Assembly (NCBI GenBank): GCA_947629015.1
Contig: CANRCB010000001.1
Span: forward strand, 1 to 64,000
Direction: 5' to 3'
From: an uncultured Gemmiger sp.
GTDB taxonomy: Bacteria > Bacillota > Clostridia > Oscillospirales > Ruminococcaceae
DNA: 64,000 nucleotides
Positions 11,208 to 21,368 of this stretch are shown piece by piece. The notes beneath the pieces were generated by a model that did not search any database, was not told where the DNA came from, and was given only the letters and a program-made list of their open reading frames with translations. A program made the translations under genes and the position numbers. The first letter of the stretch is position 1. Each line of letters begins with the position of its first letter.

Positions 11208-11276
11208 ACATTTTAGCTTTTTGCCTGCATTCCGCCGCTTTTGGCGCCATCCAGTTCAAGAAAGGACCCTGCCGTT

Positions 11277-12554
11277 TTGGAACGCACACAACTGGCCCCC
11301 GGCGTGTTTTTGACCACGCTCCCGGCCGATAAATTCAAGCGCTGCCGCATCGCCATCCATCTGCGCTTCCCGGCGCTGCGCGCCGCCGCCACCGATACCG
11401 CCGTGCTGCCGCTGGTGCTGGAGCGCGGCTATGCCGCCTGCCCGGATATGACGCGCCTGTCCCGCCGGCTGGCGGAGCTTTACGGCGCCGACCTCGGCGT
11501 GGACCTCTCGGCCGCCGGGGTGGACCGCGTGCTCTCGGCCGATATCTGCGGAATCAAGGATGAGTACGCCCTCGCGGGTGAAAACCTGACCGAGGCGTAT
11601 GCCGGCATCGTGTTCGGCGTCGTGTTCGAACCGTACCTCGTGGACGGCGTGTTCGACGCCGAGGCCGTGCGCATCGAGAAGGAGACCCTGGCCCGCCGCC
11701 TGCAGGCCGAATACAACAACAAGCGCCTGTACTGCGTGCGGCAGGCGCGCCGCAAATTTTACGGCCACGGCCCCGCCGCCATCGAGCTGGGCGGCTATCG
11801 CAAGGACCTGCCCGCCGTCACGCCGCAGACGCTCAAGGCCGAGTATGACCGCATCCTGCAAAGCGCCTTCATCGACGTCGTGGTGCAGGGGGCCGATGCC
11901 GCGCGCGTGGGGCAGATGCTGCTGCGCCGCCTCGAAAACATCCCCCGCGCGCCGCAGCCCTTCACCCCGCCGCTGGCCATGCCCCGGCAGGATGCCGCGC
12001 ACTACGCCGAGGCCATCCCCGGCCTGACACAGGCCAAGCTGTGCCTGCTGTTCACCACCGGCACGCCCGACCCGCTGCCCGATATCCATCTTCTGCGCCT
12101 GGCCATGGGCGTGTACGGCGGCAGCCCCACCAGCCGGCTGTTCCGCAACGTGCGGGAAAAACAGTCCCTTTGTTACTACTGCGCGGCGGCCGCGCAGCTG
12201 GCCACCGGCGCCATGATCGTGGATTCCGGCGTGGAGCCGGGCGGCGAGGCGCGCGCCGAGGAGGCCATCCTGCAAGAGCTGCGTGACCTGCAAGCCGCCC
12301 CGCCCGCCGCCGATGAGCTGGAGGATGCCCGCCGCGCCCTGCTTTCCGGCATGGACGCCGCGTCGGACAGCCTGGGCGCGCTCGAAAGCTGGTACTACGG
12401 CCAGATCCTGCGCGGGGAGGAGCCCGTCGCCCCCGCCCGCGCGCAGGAATTGACCCGGGCCGTCACTGCCGAACAGGTGCGCGAGGTACTGGCCCGCTAC
12501 AGCTTCTCGGTCTCGTATGCCGTCACGGCGGGAAAGGACAACGCCCATGGATAA
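11277..12554 (+). CDS. M16-family peptidase-like protein (YfmF-like), probable TTG start
   Basis: ERTQLAPGVFLTTLPADKFKRCRIAIHLRFPL...; paired with a second M16 gene. Confidence 0.82.
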   Translation: MERTQLAPGVFLTTLPADKFKRCRIAIHLRFPALRAAATDTAVLPLVLERGYAACPDMTRLSRRLAELYGADLGVDLSAAGVDRVLSADICGIKDEYALAGENLTEAYAGIVFGVVFEPYLVDGVFDAEAVRIEKETLARRLQAEYNNKRLYCVRQARRKFYGHGPAAIELGGYRKDLPAVTPQTLKAEYDRILQSAFIDVVVQGADAARVGQMLLRRLENIPRAPQPFTPPLAMPRQDAAHYAEAIPGLTQAKLCLLFTTGTPDPLPDIHLLRLAMGVYGGSPTSRLFRNVREKQSLCYYCAAAAQLATGAMIVDSGVEPGGEARAEEAILQELRDLQAAPPAADELEDARRALLSGMDAASDSLGALESWYYGQILRGEEPVAPARAQELTRAVTAEQVREVLARYSFSVSYAVTAGKDNAHG

Positions 12555-13821
12555 CAGCATCCTGCAACAAAAGGCCGCCGCGGCCGTCGGCTGCCGGCGC
12601 TTCACGCTGGAAAGCGGGCTCACGGTGCTGGTGCGCCCCATGCCCGGCTACAGCACCGCCTACGCCATGTACGGCACGGGTTTTGGCTCCGTCTGCCGGG
12701 ATTTTGTGCTGGACGGCACCCCCGTGCATCTGCCCGCCGGCACCGCGCATTTCCTGGAGCACAAAATGTTTGAGTCCGAGCAGGGCGACGCCTTTGACCT
12801 GTACGCCCGCACCGGCGCCTCGGCCAACGCCTTCACCTCCCATGAGCGCACGTGCTACCTTTTCTCCTGCACCAAAGGGCTGGAGGAAAACCTCGATATC
12901 CTGCTCAACGTCGTCGGCACGCCCTATTTTACCCAAAAGACCATCGCCAAGGAACAGGGCATCATCGGGCAGGAGATCAAAATGTATGACGACAACCCGG
13001 ACTGGCGCCTGCTCACCGGGCTGCTGCGCTGCCTGTACGCGTGCCACCCCGTCCGGGACGATATCGCCGGCACCGTCCAAAGCATCGCCACCCTCACGCC
13101 GGAGCTGCTCTACGCCTGCACCACGGCCTTCTACCGCCCCGCCAACATGGTGCTGGCGGTGGCCGGCAACGTGACCGAGCAGCAGGTGCTCGATGCCTGC
13201 CGGCGCGCCGGGCTCGACCGCCCGGCCCCCGCCCACACGGTCGTGTATGCCCCGCCCGCCGAGGCCGGCCCCATCCCGCAGAAGGAGACGGTGTTTTCCA
13301 TGCCGGTCAACAAGCCCTGCTTTGCGCTGGGCTACCGGCTCGAGCCCATCGCCCGCGGCGACGCCCGGCGCGAGGTGCTGTGTGATATGCTGCCGGAGCT
13401 TGTCTGCGGCGGCCTGACGGATCTTTATCGCAAGCTGTATGACGAGGCCCTCGTCAACCCCGAGTTCAGCGGCGACGTCGTGGCCGCCGACGGCTGCTGC
13501 GCCATCGCCTTTACCGGCGAGAGCGATACCCCGCGCGCGGTCGCCGACCTGCTGCGCGCCGAGATCGCCCGCCTGCGGCGCCAGGGGGTGGATCCGGAGC
13601 TGTTCGGCCTTGTCAAGAACCAGATCTACGGCGACCTCATCTCCGATTTGGAAAGCGCCGACGATACCGCCGAGGCCCTGCTCAGCGCCCAGCTCAAGGG
13701 CTACACGCTGGAGGAGCAGATCGCGGCGCTGGCCGCCCTGACCCCCGCCGATGCCGACGCCGCCCTGCGCGCCGCCTTTGACGAGGCGCAGAGCGCCTAT
13801 GTCGAGATACAGCCGCAATAG
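12547..13821 (+). CDS. M16-family metallopeptidase (YfmH-like)
   Basis: HFLEHKMFE (HxxEH zinc motif); overlaps the upstream M16 gene. Confidence 0.88.
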   Translation: MDNSILQQKAAAAVGCRRFTLESGLTVLVRPMPGYSTAYAMYGTGFGSVCRDFVLDGTPVHLPAGTAHFLEHKMFESEQGDAFDLYARTGASANAFTSHERTCYLFSCTKGLEENLDILLNVVGTPYFTQKTIAKEQGIIGQEIKMYDDNPDWRLLTGLLRCLYACHPVRDDIAGTVQSIATLTPELLYACTTAFYRPANMVLAVAGNVTEQQVLDACRRAGLDRPAPAHTVVYAPPAEAGPIPQKETVFSMPVNKPCFALGYRLEPIARGDARREVLCDMLPELVCGGLTDLYRKLYDEALVNPEFSGDVVAADGCCAIAFTGESDTPRAVADLLRAEIARLRRQGVDPELFGLVKNQIYGDLISDLESADDTAEALLSAQLKGYTLEEQIAALAALTPADADAALRAAFDEAQSAYVEIQPQ

Positions 13822-13935
13822 GAAAGTGGAGTTTGGAAAGTGGAGTTTGAAAAGTGGAAAGTGGAAAGTGGAATTGGATCTCTCCACGCTCCACTCTCCG
13901 CTCTCCGCTCTCCGCTCTCCGCGCTCCGCGCGCAA
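13822..13935. repeat. Heptamer purine/pyrimidine inverted-arm repeat element (copy 2)
   Basis: gtggagtttggaaagtggagtttg... followed by ctccacgctccactctccgctctccgctctccgc. Confidence 0.75.
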
Positions 13936-13973
13936 CATTTTGACCCTTTTTCGGATTTTGGCAGGAGGCCAAT

Positions 13974-15101
13974 ATGACCAACATCGTCACCTTCCCGGCC
14001 CTTGGCTGGACGTTTACCGTAAACCGTGTGCTTTTGCACATCGGCAGCTTTGACCTTTACTGGTACGGCGCGCTCATCGCGCTGGGTATGCTGCTGGCGC
14101 TGGTGTTCGCCTTCCACTACGCGCCGGATTTCGGCATCGACGGCGACCGCCTTGTCGATGTCGTCATCATCGGCACCGTCATGGCCATCGTCTGCGCGCG
14201 CGCGTACTATGTCGCCTTCGCGCCGTTTGAATACCACTCCATCTGGGAAGTGCTGGATATCCGCAACGGCGGCATCGCCGTGTACGGCTCCATCATCGGG
14301 GCGTTTTTGTTCGGCGGGCTGGCCGCGCGCTGGCGCAAAATACCGCTGCTGCCGCTGTTCGATCTGGTCGGCATGGGGTTCCTCATCGGGCAGGCCGTCG
14401 GGCGGTGGGGCAATTTCGTCAACCAGGAGGCGTTTGGCACCAACACCACGCTGCCGTGGGGCATGTACAGCGCCGCCACCCAAAGCTACCTCACCTCGGT
14501 GCAGGCGGCCCTTGCCGCCGAGGGCGTCACCGTCGACCCGGCCCTGCCCGTGCACCCCACCTTTTTGTATGAATCGCTGTGGTGCGCGCTGGGCTTTGTG
14601 CTGATCTTCCTGCGCATGAAAAAACGCCGCTTTGACGGCGAATTGTTCCTTGATTACATCATCTGGTACAGCATCGGCCGCTTTTTCATCGAGGGCGTGC
14701 GCACCGATGCGCTCATGCTCACCGCCACGCTGCGCGTCAGCCAGGTGGTGGCGGTGGCGGCCATCGCCGTCTCGCTCATCCTGTGGGCGGTGGGGCGCCG
14801 CCGGCAGGGCACCGAGCCGCTGAAAGTGCCGCTGGCCGTGGCCGATATCAAAAAGCGGAAAGACGGCCCCCTCGCCGTCATCCCCGAACGCCTGCCCGCC
14901 TCGGCCCCGCATAAGGAGTTCGCGGCGGCCACCCGGGCCATGAACGCGCGCCTGGCCGCCCCGCAAGAAGATGCCCACGCGGAGGATGCCCCTGCGGAGG
15001 ATATGCCCGCAGAACAGGGTGCCCCCACCCCGCCGCAAGATGACGCGCCCGCAGCCCCTGTAGGGGGCGGCGTCCCCGACGCCCCGCAAAAGGAGGAATG
15101 A
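13974..15101 (+). CDS. lgt: Prolipoprotein diacylglyceryl transferase
   Basis: IGSFDLYWYGALIALGMLLAL..., GRWGNFVNQEAFG. Confidence 0.92.
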   Translation: MTNIVTFPALGWTFTVNRVLLHIGSFDLYWYGALIALGMLLALVFAFHYAPDFGIDGDRLVDVVIIGTVMAIVCARAYYVAFAPFEYHSIWEVLDIRNGGIAVYGSIIGAFLFGGLAARWRKIPLLPLFDLVGMGFLIGQAVGRWGNFVNQEAFGTNTTLPWGMYSAATQSYLTSVQAALAAEGVTVDPALPVHPTFLYESLWCALGFVLIFLRMKKRRFDGELFLDYIIWYSIGRFFIEGVRTDALMLTATLRVSQVVAVAAIAVSLILWAVGRRRQGTEPLKVPLAVADIKKRKDGPLAVIPERLPASAPHKEFAAATRAMNARLAAPQEDAHAEDAPAEDMPAEQGAPTPPQDDAPAAPVGGGVPDAPQKEE

Positions 15102-15104
15102 CCC

Positions 15105-15965
15105 ATGCCCGCCCAAATCATTGACGGCAAGGCCCTTGCCGCCCAGGTCAAGGCCGAGGCCGCCGCGGCTTGCGCCGCGCTCAAGCAAAAGGGCATTGCG
15201 CCCTGCCTGGCCGTCGTGCTGGTGGGGGAAGACCCCGCCAGCCAGGTCTATGTGCGCGGCAAGGTGAGTGACTGCGCCCAGTGCGGCATCGAAAGCCGGG
15301 AGCACCGCCTGCCGGCCACAACCACCCAGGCCCAGCTGCTGGCGCTCGTCGGCAGGCTGTCGCAGGACCCCGCCGTGCACGGCATCCTGGTGCAGCTGCC
15401 GCTGCCCGCCCACATCGACGAGCAGGCCGTCATCAACGCCATCCCGCCGGAAAAGGACGTCGACGGGTTCTCGCCCCTCAACGTCGGGCGTATGCAGCTG
15501 GGCCAGCCCTGCTACCTGCCCTGCACGCCGGCCGGCTGCCTGCGCATGATCGAGAGCACCGGCACCGCCATCGCCGGCAAAAACGCCGTGGTGGTGGGCC
15601 GTTCCAACATCGTCGGCAAGCCGATGGCGCATCTGCTGCTCGCGCACGATGCCACCGTCACCGTCTGCCACTCCAAAACGCGGGGGCTGGCCGGCATCTG
15701 CCAAAACGCCGATATCCTCGTCGCCGCCGTGGGGCGGCAGGGCTTTGTCACCGGCGATATGGTCAAGCCCGGTGCCGTCGTCATCGACGTCGGCATCAAC
15801 CGCGGGCCGGACGGCAAGCTGCACGGCGATGTCGATTTTGCCGCCGTGGCCGAAAAAGCCGCCTTCATCACGCCGGTGCCCGGCGGCGTCGGCCCCATGA
15901 CCCGCGCCATGCTCATGCAAAACACCGTCGCCGCCGCCGCAAGGCAGACCGGTGCGGGGCACTGA
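15105..15965 (+). CDS. folD: Bifunctional methylenetetrahydrofolate dehydrogenase/cyclohydrolase
   Basis: [21 protein letters not shown]..., [31 protein letters not shown]. Confidence 0.95.
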   Translation: MPAQIIDGKALAAQVKAEAAAACAALKQKGIAPCLAVVLVGEDPASQVYVRGKVSDCAQCGIESREHRLPATTTQAQLLALVGRLSQDPAVHGILVQLPLPAHIDEQAVINAIPPEKDVDGFSPLNVGRMQLGQPCYLPCTPAGCLRMIESTGTAIAGKNAVVVGRSNIVGKPMAHLLLAHDATVTVCHSKTRGLAGICQNADILVAAVGRQGFVTGDMVKPGAVVIDVGINRGPDGKLHGDVDFAAVAEKAAFITPVPGGVGPMTRAMLMQNTVAAAARQTGAGH

Positions 15966-16064
15966 AAAGCGGCAAAAGCCCCTGGCTTTGCCGCAAACGG
16001 GAAATTTTAAACTTTGTCGGCCTCGGCGGGCGCGTACCGTCGGGGCCGATACTTCTTTACCGTC

Positions 16065-16994
16065 TCACAGCCCGGTGCCGTCAAAAGCCGGGGTATATTC
16101 CTCCCGCGCGCTGCTTTTTTGCTGCATATACCCCTCGGTCAGGCCAAGGCGCACCGCCTCGTTGACCACCTTGCGGTACTCATAGCTCGTCACGCGGCGG
16201 GCAAGGCCCTGCTCCGCCGCCTTGTAAAACGGCGTGAACTGGCACATCAGGCTCAGCAAAAAGGGCACGCCGGTCTCGCGGCGCAGGCCCGCCAGCTGCC
16301 GCAAAACGGCCAGGGAATCCTCCGCCTGCCCCGGCAGCACCAGATGCCGCACGATGACCCCGCGCCGGAGCATCGCCCCGTCCCATACCGGCGCGCCGGT
16401 CTGCAAAAGCATCCGGCGCAGTGCCGTGCCGGCCACGGCCGGGTAATCCTGCGCGCCCGAAAGCCGCGCGGCCAAAGCGGGGGCGGCATACTTGAGGTCC
16501 GTCAGCCAGATATCCACGTCCCCGGCCAGCGCCCGCACGGTGTCCTCCGTCTCATACCCGCCGGTGTTGTACACCACCGGCAGCGTCAGGCCGCGCCGGC
16601 GCGCGTCGGCCAGCGCCGGCAGCACCCACGGCAGCCACTGCGTGGCGGTAACAAGGTTCAGGTTGTAGGCGCCCTGGGCCTGCAATTCCAAAAAGATATC
16701 CCGCAGGCGGGCGGTGGTCAGCGGCCGGCCGGCGCCCTGCTGGCTGATGGCGTAGTTCTGGCAGTAGCAGCAGCGCAGCCCGCAGCCGGTAAAAAACACC
16801 GTGCCGCTGCCGCGCGCATCCTCCGGCGCGCCGCTCAGGCAGGGCTCCTCCCAGTGGTGCAGGGCGGCGCGTGCCGCCAGCAGCGTATCCCCGGCGCCGC
16901 AAAAACCGCGCTGCCCGGCGGCCCGGTCCGCCCCGCAGCGCCGCGGGCAGAGCGCGCACGCCGCGGGCAGCTGTATATTTGGCATAGGCCGCAC
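16065..16994 (-). CDS. Radical SAM protein, PflX-like/COG1313
   Basis: CALCPRRCGADRAAGQRGFCGAG and CGLRCCYCQNYAISQ. Confidence 0.85.
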   Translation of the reverse strand: MRPMPNIQLPAACALCPRRCGADRAAGQRGFCGAGDTLLAARAALHHWEEPCLSGAPEDARGSGTVFFTGCGLRCCYCQNYAISQQGAGRPLTTARLRDIFLELQAQGAYNLNLVTATQWLPWVLPALADARRRGLTLPVVYNTGGYETEDTVRALAGDVDIWLTDLKYAAPALAARLSGAQDYPAVAGTALRRMLLQTGAPVWDGAMLRRGVIVRHLVLPGQAEDSLAVLRQLAGLRRETGVPFLLSLMCQFTPFYKAAEQGLARRVTSYEYRKVVNEAVRLGLTEGYMQQKSSAREEYTPAFDGTGL

Positions 16995-17058
16995 CCCGCT
17001 TTCCCGTACAAGTTACAAATAAGTTTACCACAAATGCGGGATTTGTGCTATAATATCC

Positions 17059-17128
17059 TCGCGGCTTTGCTGCGCAATCCTCGCGACTTTGCTGCGCAAA
17101 GCCCAAAAGCCCGCTTTGCGGGTTTTTG
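17059..17128. repeat. Twin-hairpin palindromic repeat (copy 1)
   Basis: gcggctttgctgcgcaa...gactttgctgcgcaaagcccaaaagcccgctttgcgggttttt. Confidence 0.7.
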
Positions 17129-17131
17129 CCG

Positions 17132-17300
17132 GACGGTCAAAAAATGATAGCCCCTCATGGAAGCGTGCGGGGCGGGCTCTTGAGCCCGCCGAAAAACGTT
17201 GCAACAGCGGCAAGGGGGGCACGGCGGGGTCAAGCCCCCGCCCTACAAATCTACCCGCGAAAGCGATTTTTTGATACACTGCCAAAAAATGATAGTCCCC
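17132..17300. repeat. Mosaic MITE-like remnant upstream of deoD
   Basis: gtcaaaaaatgatagcccc / gccaaaaaatgatagtcccc flanking repeats; core aacgttgcaacagcgg shared in inverse orientation with 58.2 kb; ggcggggtcaagcccccgccctac shared inversely with 62.9 kb. Confidence 0.55.
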
Positions 17301-17321
17301 CCATGAAAGGAGCGTGCGTTT

Positions 17322-18041
17322 ATGCCCACCCCGCACAACCGCGCCGAGGCCGGCGCCTTTGCCGCCACCGTGCTCATGCCCGGTGACCCGCTGCGCGCCA
17401 GGTTCATCGCCGAACATTTTTTGGAAGAAGCGCGCCTTGTGACCGATGTGCGCGGTATGCTCGGCTACACCGGCACCTTTCAGGGCCGCTCCGTCAGCGT
17501 GATGGGCAGCGGTATGGGTATGCCGTCCATCGGCATCTATTCCTATGAGCTGTACACCCAGTACGGCGTTGAAAACATCATCCGCATCGGCTCTGCCGGG
17601 GCCTATGCCCCCGATCTGCGCCTGTTTGACGTGCTGCTCGCCGCCGGCGCTTATTCCGAGAGCAGCTACGCCCTTGTCCAATCCGGCGATACGGCCGCCG
17701 TCCAGGCCCCCAGCGCCGCCCTCAACGCCGCTTTGCGTCAAAGCGCCGCCCGGCAGGGCATCCCCCTGCGCGAGGGCCTCATCCATTCCGCCGATGTCTT
17801 TTACCGTGAACCCTCCGCCGCCCGCCCCGCCTACTGGGAAAGGCTGCGCGATGAACAGGGATGCCTTGCCGTGGAGATGGAGAGCTTTGCCCTTTTCCAC
17901 AACGCCAGGATGCTTGGCAAAAACGCCGCCTGCCTGCTGACCGTATCGGACAGCTTCGTTACGCCCGAGGCCGCCACCGCCCGCGAGCGGGAGACCGGCT
18001 TTGCCGCCATGGTCAACGTTGCGCTGGGCGCCCTGCGGTAG
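17322..18041 (+). CDS. deoD: Purine-nucleoside phosphorylase, DeoD type
   Basis: MPTPHNRAEAGAFAATVLMPGDPLRARFIAEHFLE...GSGMGMPSIGIYSYEL. Confidence 0.93.
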   Translation: MPTPHNRAEAGAFAATVLMPGDPLRARFIAEHFLEEARLVTDVRGMLGYTGTFQGRSVSVMGSGMGMPSIGIYSYELYTQYGVENIIRIGSAGAYAPDLRLFDVLLAAGAYSESSYALVQSGDTAAVQAPSAALNAALRQSAARQGIPLREGLIHSADVFYREPSAARPAYWERLRDEQGCLAVEMESFALFHNARMLGKNAACLLTVSDSFVTPEAATARERETGFAAMVNVALGALR

Positions 18042-18056
18042 GGAAGGGGGAGCCTT

Positions 18057-18500
18057 ATGGACGAACAGGCCGTCAAAGCCCTGATCCGTGCCGCCGCCGC
18101 GGCCCGCGGCTTTGCCTACGCGCCCTATTCCGGTTTTGCGGTCGGGGCGGCGCTGCTGGCCGCAGACGGCCGGGTGTTCACCGGCTGCAACATCGAGAAC
18201 GCCGCCTTCGGCCCCACCAACTGTGCCGAGCGCACGGCCCTGTTCAAGGCCGTCAGCGAGGGCGCGCGCAGCTTCCGGGCGGTGGCCGTCGTCGGCGGCC
18301 CGGCGGGGCAAAAGCCCGCCCGCGCCACCGCGCCCTGCGGGGTGTGCCGGCAGGCATTGGCTGAGTTTGCCGGCCCGGAGCTGGCCGTCATCCTGGCCGC
18401 CGATGAGGAGGAATACCGCCAAACCACCCTCGGCGCGCTGCTGCCTTGCAGCTTTGGCGCGCGGGACCTTGCCCCCGCGGCGGGCCCATCCACCCAGTAA
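18057..18500 (+). CDS. cdd: Cytidine deaminase
   Basis: YAPYSGFAVGAALLAADGRVFTGCNIENAAFGPTNCAERTALF, APCGVCRQAL. Confidence 0.94.
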   Translation: MDEQAVKALIRAAAAARGFAYAPYSGFAVGAALLAADGRVFTGCNIENAAFGPTNCAERTALFKAVSEGARSFRAVAVVGGPAGQKPARATAPCGVCRQALAEFAGPELAVILAADEEEYRQTTLGALLPCSFGARDLAPAAGPSTQ

Positions 18501-18516
18501 AGGAGCCTTTCTGCCC

Positions 18517-19698
18517 ATGCGAAACACCCACCGTCCCAAACGCCGCCTTGCGGCGCTGCTCACCGCGCTGGCGCTGCTCACCGCCTGCGGCGGGAACGCG
18601 GCCTCCGCCCCGCAGCCGCAGGCCGCCCCCACCGCCCCGCCGGATGACAACGGCTACGTCTTTGCCGCCCCGCAGGATACGGCGGCGCCGCTTTACGGCG
18701 GCGATATGCCCATCGCGCTCGCGCTCGATGCCTCCGGGGCCGATACCGGGCGCGGCGCGGCGGTGCAGCGCGGTATGCAGGCGTTTGCCGATACCTTCCA
18801 CTATACCCTCCAGGTCTACACCGCCGCCGAGCCCACCCCCGAGGCCTGCCGCCAGGCGCTGGACGAGGCCTCACAGGGCGGGGCCAGCATCGTGGTCTGC
18901 GCCGGGGAGGAGATGGCCGTCGCGCTGCACGGCGCGCAGAGCGCCTACCCCACGGTGGGCTACCTTCTGCTGGACGCCGAGCCCCACAACGCCGATTATT
19001 CCGACTATACCATCGAACAGAACGTCCACAGCGTGCTGTTCCGGGTGGAGCAGGCGGCCTATCTGGCCGGGTATGCCGCCGTGATGGACGGCTACACCAA
19101 GCTCGGCTTTCTGGGCGGCGTCACCATGCCGGAGAACGTGCGCTACTGCACCGGCTTCATCCAGGGCGCCGAGGCGGCCGCCGCGCGCCAGGGCATCCAG
19201 GTCACGGTCAAAACGTGGTACAGCGGCCTTTCCAACGCGGAGGAGGATCTCACCGCCCGCATGAGCGGCTGGTACACCGACGGCACCGAGCTCATCCTGG
19301 CCGCCGGCGGCAACCTTGAGCAGAGCTGCATCGACGCCACCGCCACCGCCGGGACCGGGCGCGTTATCGCCGTCGGGTGGGACCACGGCGCGTCGGGCAC
19401 CGCGGTGCTCACCTCCGCCGCCAACCGCTACGCCGCCGTGGTGCAGGCCAAACTGTATGAGTTCCTGGCCGCGGGCGGTACCTGGTCGGAGGAGGCCGCC
19501 GGCCATATGCTGCGCCTCGGCGCGCGGGAGGAGGCCATCGCCCTGCCCACGGCGGACTGGCGCTTCACCGCCTTCACCCCGGCCATGTACGCGGAACTGT
19601 ACACATCGCTCGCCGCCGGCACCGTCACGGTGGAAAGCTATTCCGACAGCGGCGACATCCCGCCCACCGCCAACGTCACGGTGGAGCCGCAGAACTGA
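18517..19698 (+). CDS. BMP/PnrA-family lipoprotein (nucleoside-binding, ABC substrate-binding-like)
   Basis: Lipobox LALLTAC; BMP-like fold sequence; within nucleoside salvage cluster. Confidence 0.8.
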   Translation: MRNTHRPKRRLAALLTALALLTACGGNAASAPQPQAAPTAPPDDNGYVFAAPQDTAAPLYGGDMPIALALDASGADTGRGAAVQRGMQAFADTFHYTLQVYTAAEPTPEACRQALDEASQGGASIVVCAGEEMAVALHGAQSAYPTVGYLLLDAEPHNADYSDYTIEQNVHSVLFRVEQAAYLAGYAAVMDGYTKLGFLGGVTMPENVRYCTGFIQGAEAAAARQGIQVTVKTWYSGLSNAEEDLTARMSGWYTDGTELILAAGGNLEQSCIDATATAGTGRVIAVGWDHGASGTAVLTSAANRYAAVVQAKLYEFLAAGGTWSEEAAGHMLRLGAREEAIALPTADWRFTAFTPAMYAELYTSLAAGTVTVESYSDSGDIPPTANVTVEPQN

Positions 19699-19749
19699 CG
19701 GCCCGGCCGCCGCGCGGCATCCTGCCACAGCCAAAGGGGGGCACCGCCC

Positions 19750-21072
19750 ATGCGTATGTATGATATCATCGCCAAAAAGCGGGACGGCGCCGCCCTGACC
19801 CGCGCCGAGCTGGAGTTTGCCGTCGGCGGGTATGTGGCGGGCACCGTGCCCGATTACCAGATGAGCGCGCTGCTCATGGCCGTCTGCCTGCGCGGTATGT
19901 CCGATGCCGAGACCGCCGATTTGACCGACGTTATGGCCCGCAGCGGCGAAATGGTCGACCTGTCCGCCATCGACGGCGTCAAGGCCGACAAGCATTCCAC
20001 CGGCGGCGTGGGGGACAAGACCACCCTGGCCGTGGCGCCCATCGTCGCGGCGTGCGGCGTCAAGGTCGCCAAGATGAGCGGCCGCGGGCTCGGCCACACC
20101 GGCGGCACCGTCGACAAGCTGGCCTCGGTGCCCGGCACCCGCACCGAGATGACGCGGGAACGGTTTTTCGCCCAGGTCAACGAGCTCGGTCTGGCTCTGA
20201 TCGGGCAGAGCGGGCACATCGCCCCGGCGGACAAAAAACTCTACGCCCTGCGGGACGTTACCGCCACCGTCGCCAGCATCCCGCTCATCGCGTCCTCCAT
20301 TATGAGCAAAAAGCTGGCCGCCGGGGCGGACGTCATTCTGCTGGACGTCACGGTGGGCAGCGGCGCCTTCATGCGCACCCTGCCCGACGCCGTGGAGCTG
20401 GCCCGCCTGATGGTGTCCATCGGTACGGCGCACGGACGCCGGACGGCGGCGCTCATCACCGATATGGAGCGCCCCCTCGGCCGCAGCGTCGGCAACGCCC
20501 TCGAGGTGGCCGAGAGCATGGCGGTGCTCAGGGGCAGCGCCCCGGCCGACCTGACCGAGGTCTGCCTCCAGTTGGCGGCCAATATGCTGGCGCTGGCGGG
20601 CCGCGGCAGCCTGCGGGAGTGCCGCGCCATGGCGCGCAAAGCCATCGAGGACGGCTCCGCCTTTGAAAAATGCTGCCGGATGTTCGCCGCGCAGGGCGGG
20701 GATGTGCGCGCCCTGCAAGACCCGTCGCTGCTGCCCCAAGCTGCGTACCGGCACGAGATCCGGGCCGAAAGCGGCGGATATATCGTCCAAAACGATGTCG
20801 AGCGCATCGGCACCGCCAGTATGCTGCTGGGCGCCGGGCGCCTGAAAAAGGAGGATGCCATCGACCCCGCCGCCGGCATCCTCCTGCACAAAAAACTCGG
20901 CGATGCGGTCACGCCGGGCCAGCCCCTTGCGACCCTTTACGCCAACGACCCGGCCCTTTTTGCCCCGGCCGAGGCGGCGTACCGCGCGGGCCTTGCCATC
21001 GGCCCCGAAAAGCCGCCGGAGCCGCCGCTTATCTATGCGCGCGTCACCGCCCAGGGCGTCGAAAACCTGTAA
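19750..21072 (+). CDS. pdp: Pyrimidine-nucleoside (thymidine) phosphorylase
   Basis: MRMYDIIAKKRDGAALTRAELEF, DKHSTGGVGDKTTL, KMSGRGLGHTGGT. Confidence 0.93.
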   Translation: MRMYDIIAKKRDGAALTRAELEFAVGGYVAGTVPDYQMSALLMAVCLRGMSDAETADLTDVMARSGEMVDLSAIDGVKADKHSTGGVGDKTTLAVAPIVAACGVKVAKMSGRGLGHTGGTVDKLASVPGTRTEMTRERFFAQVNELGLALIGQSGHIAPADKKLYALRDVTATVASIPLIASSIMSKKLAAGADVILLDVTVGSGAFMRTLPDAVELARLMVSIGTAHGRRTAALITDMERPLGRSVGNALEVAESMAVLRGSAPADLTEVCLQLAANMLALAGRGSLRECRAMARKAIEDGSAFEKCCRMFAAQGGDVRALQDPSLLPQAAYRHEIRAESGGYIVQNDVERIGTASMLLGAGRLKKEDAIDPAAGILLHKKLGDAVTPGQPLATLYANDPALFAPAEAAYRAGLAIGPEKPPEPPLIYARVTAQGVENL

Positions 21073-21150
21073 GGCCGCCGCTGCGCCGGGGATCCCCCGC
21101 GGTAAAGCGCCGCCGCCTTTTGCAAAGTATCCTTGAAACCGAACATACAA

Positions 21151-21195
21151 CCGCCGCCGGGGCGGGTCCGAAAGGACCCGCCCCGGCGGCTGTCT
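21151..21195 (+). terminator. Intrinsic terminator after pdp
   Basis: gccgccggggcgggtcc-gaaa-ggacccgccccggcggc followed by tgtcttt. Confidence 0.7.
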
Positions 21196-21368
21196 TTCTG
21201 CGGCATAAAACGGTACGGCCGGCCCCTTTCGCGAAAAAAACAAGCCCTTTTATGAAGCCGCCGCCGTCGTCCGCCCGCCCAAACCGAAGAAAGGAGGAAG
21301 CTGTCAAATCCGGGCTTGACGGCCGATATCGGCCGGTTTTAGCATGGACACGAAAGGGGAAAACCAAT

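Noticed and set aside
18871-21243. 790-aa minus-strand ORF antisense to the BMP lipoprotein and pdp
   Set aside because: Antisense artefact of GC-skewed codon usage; no recognisable motif.
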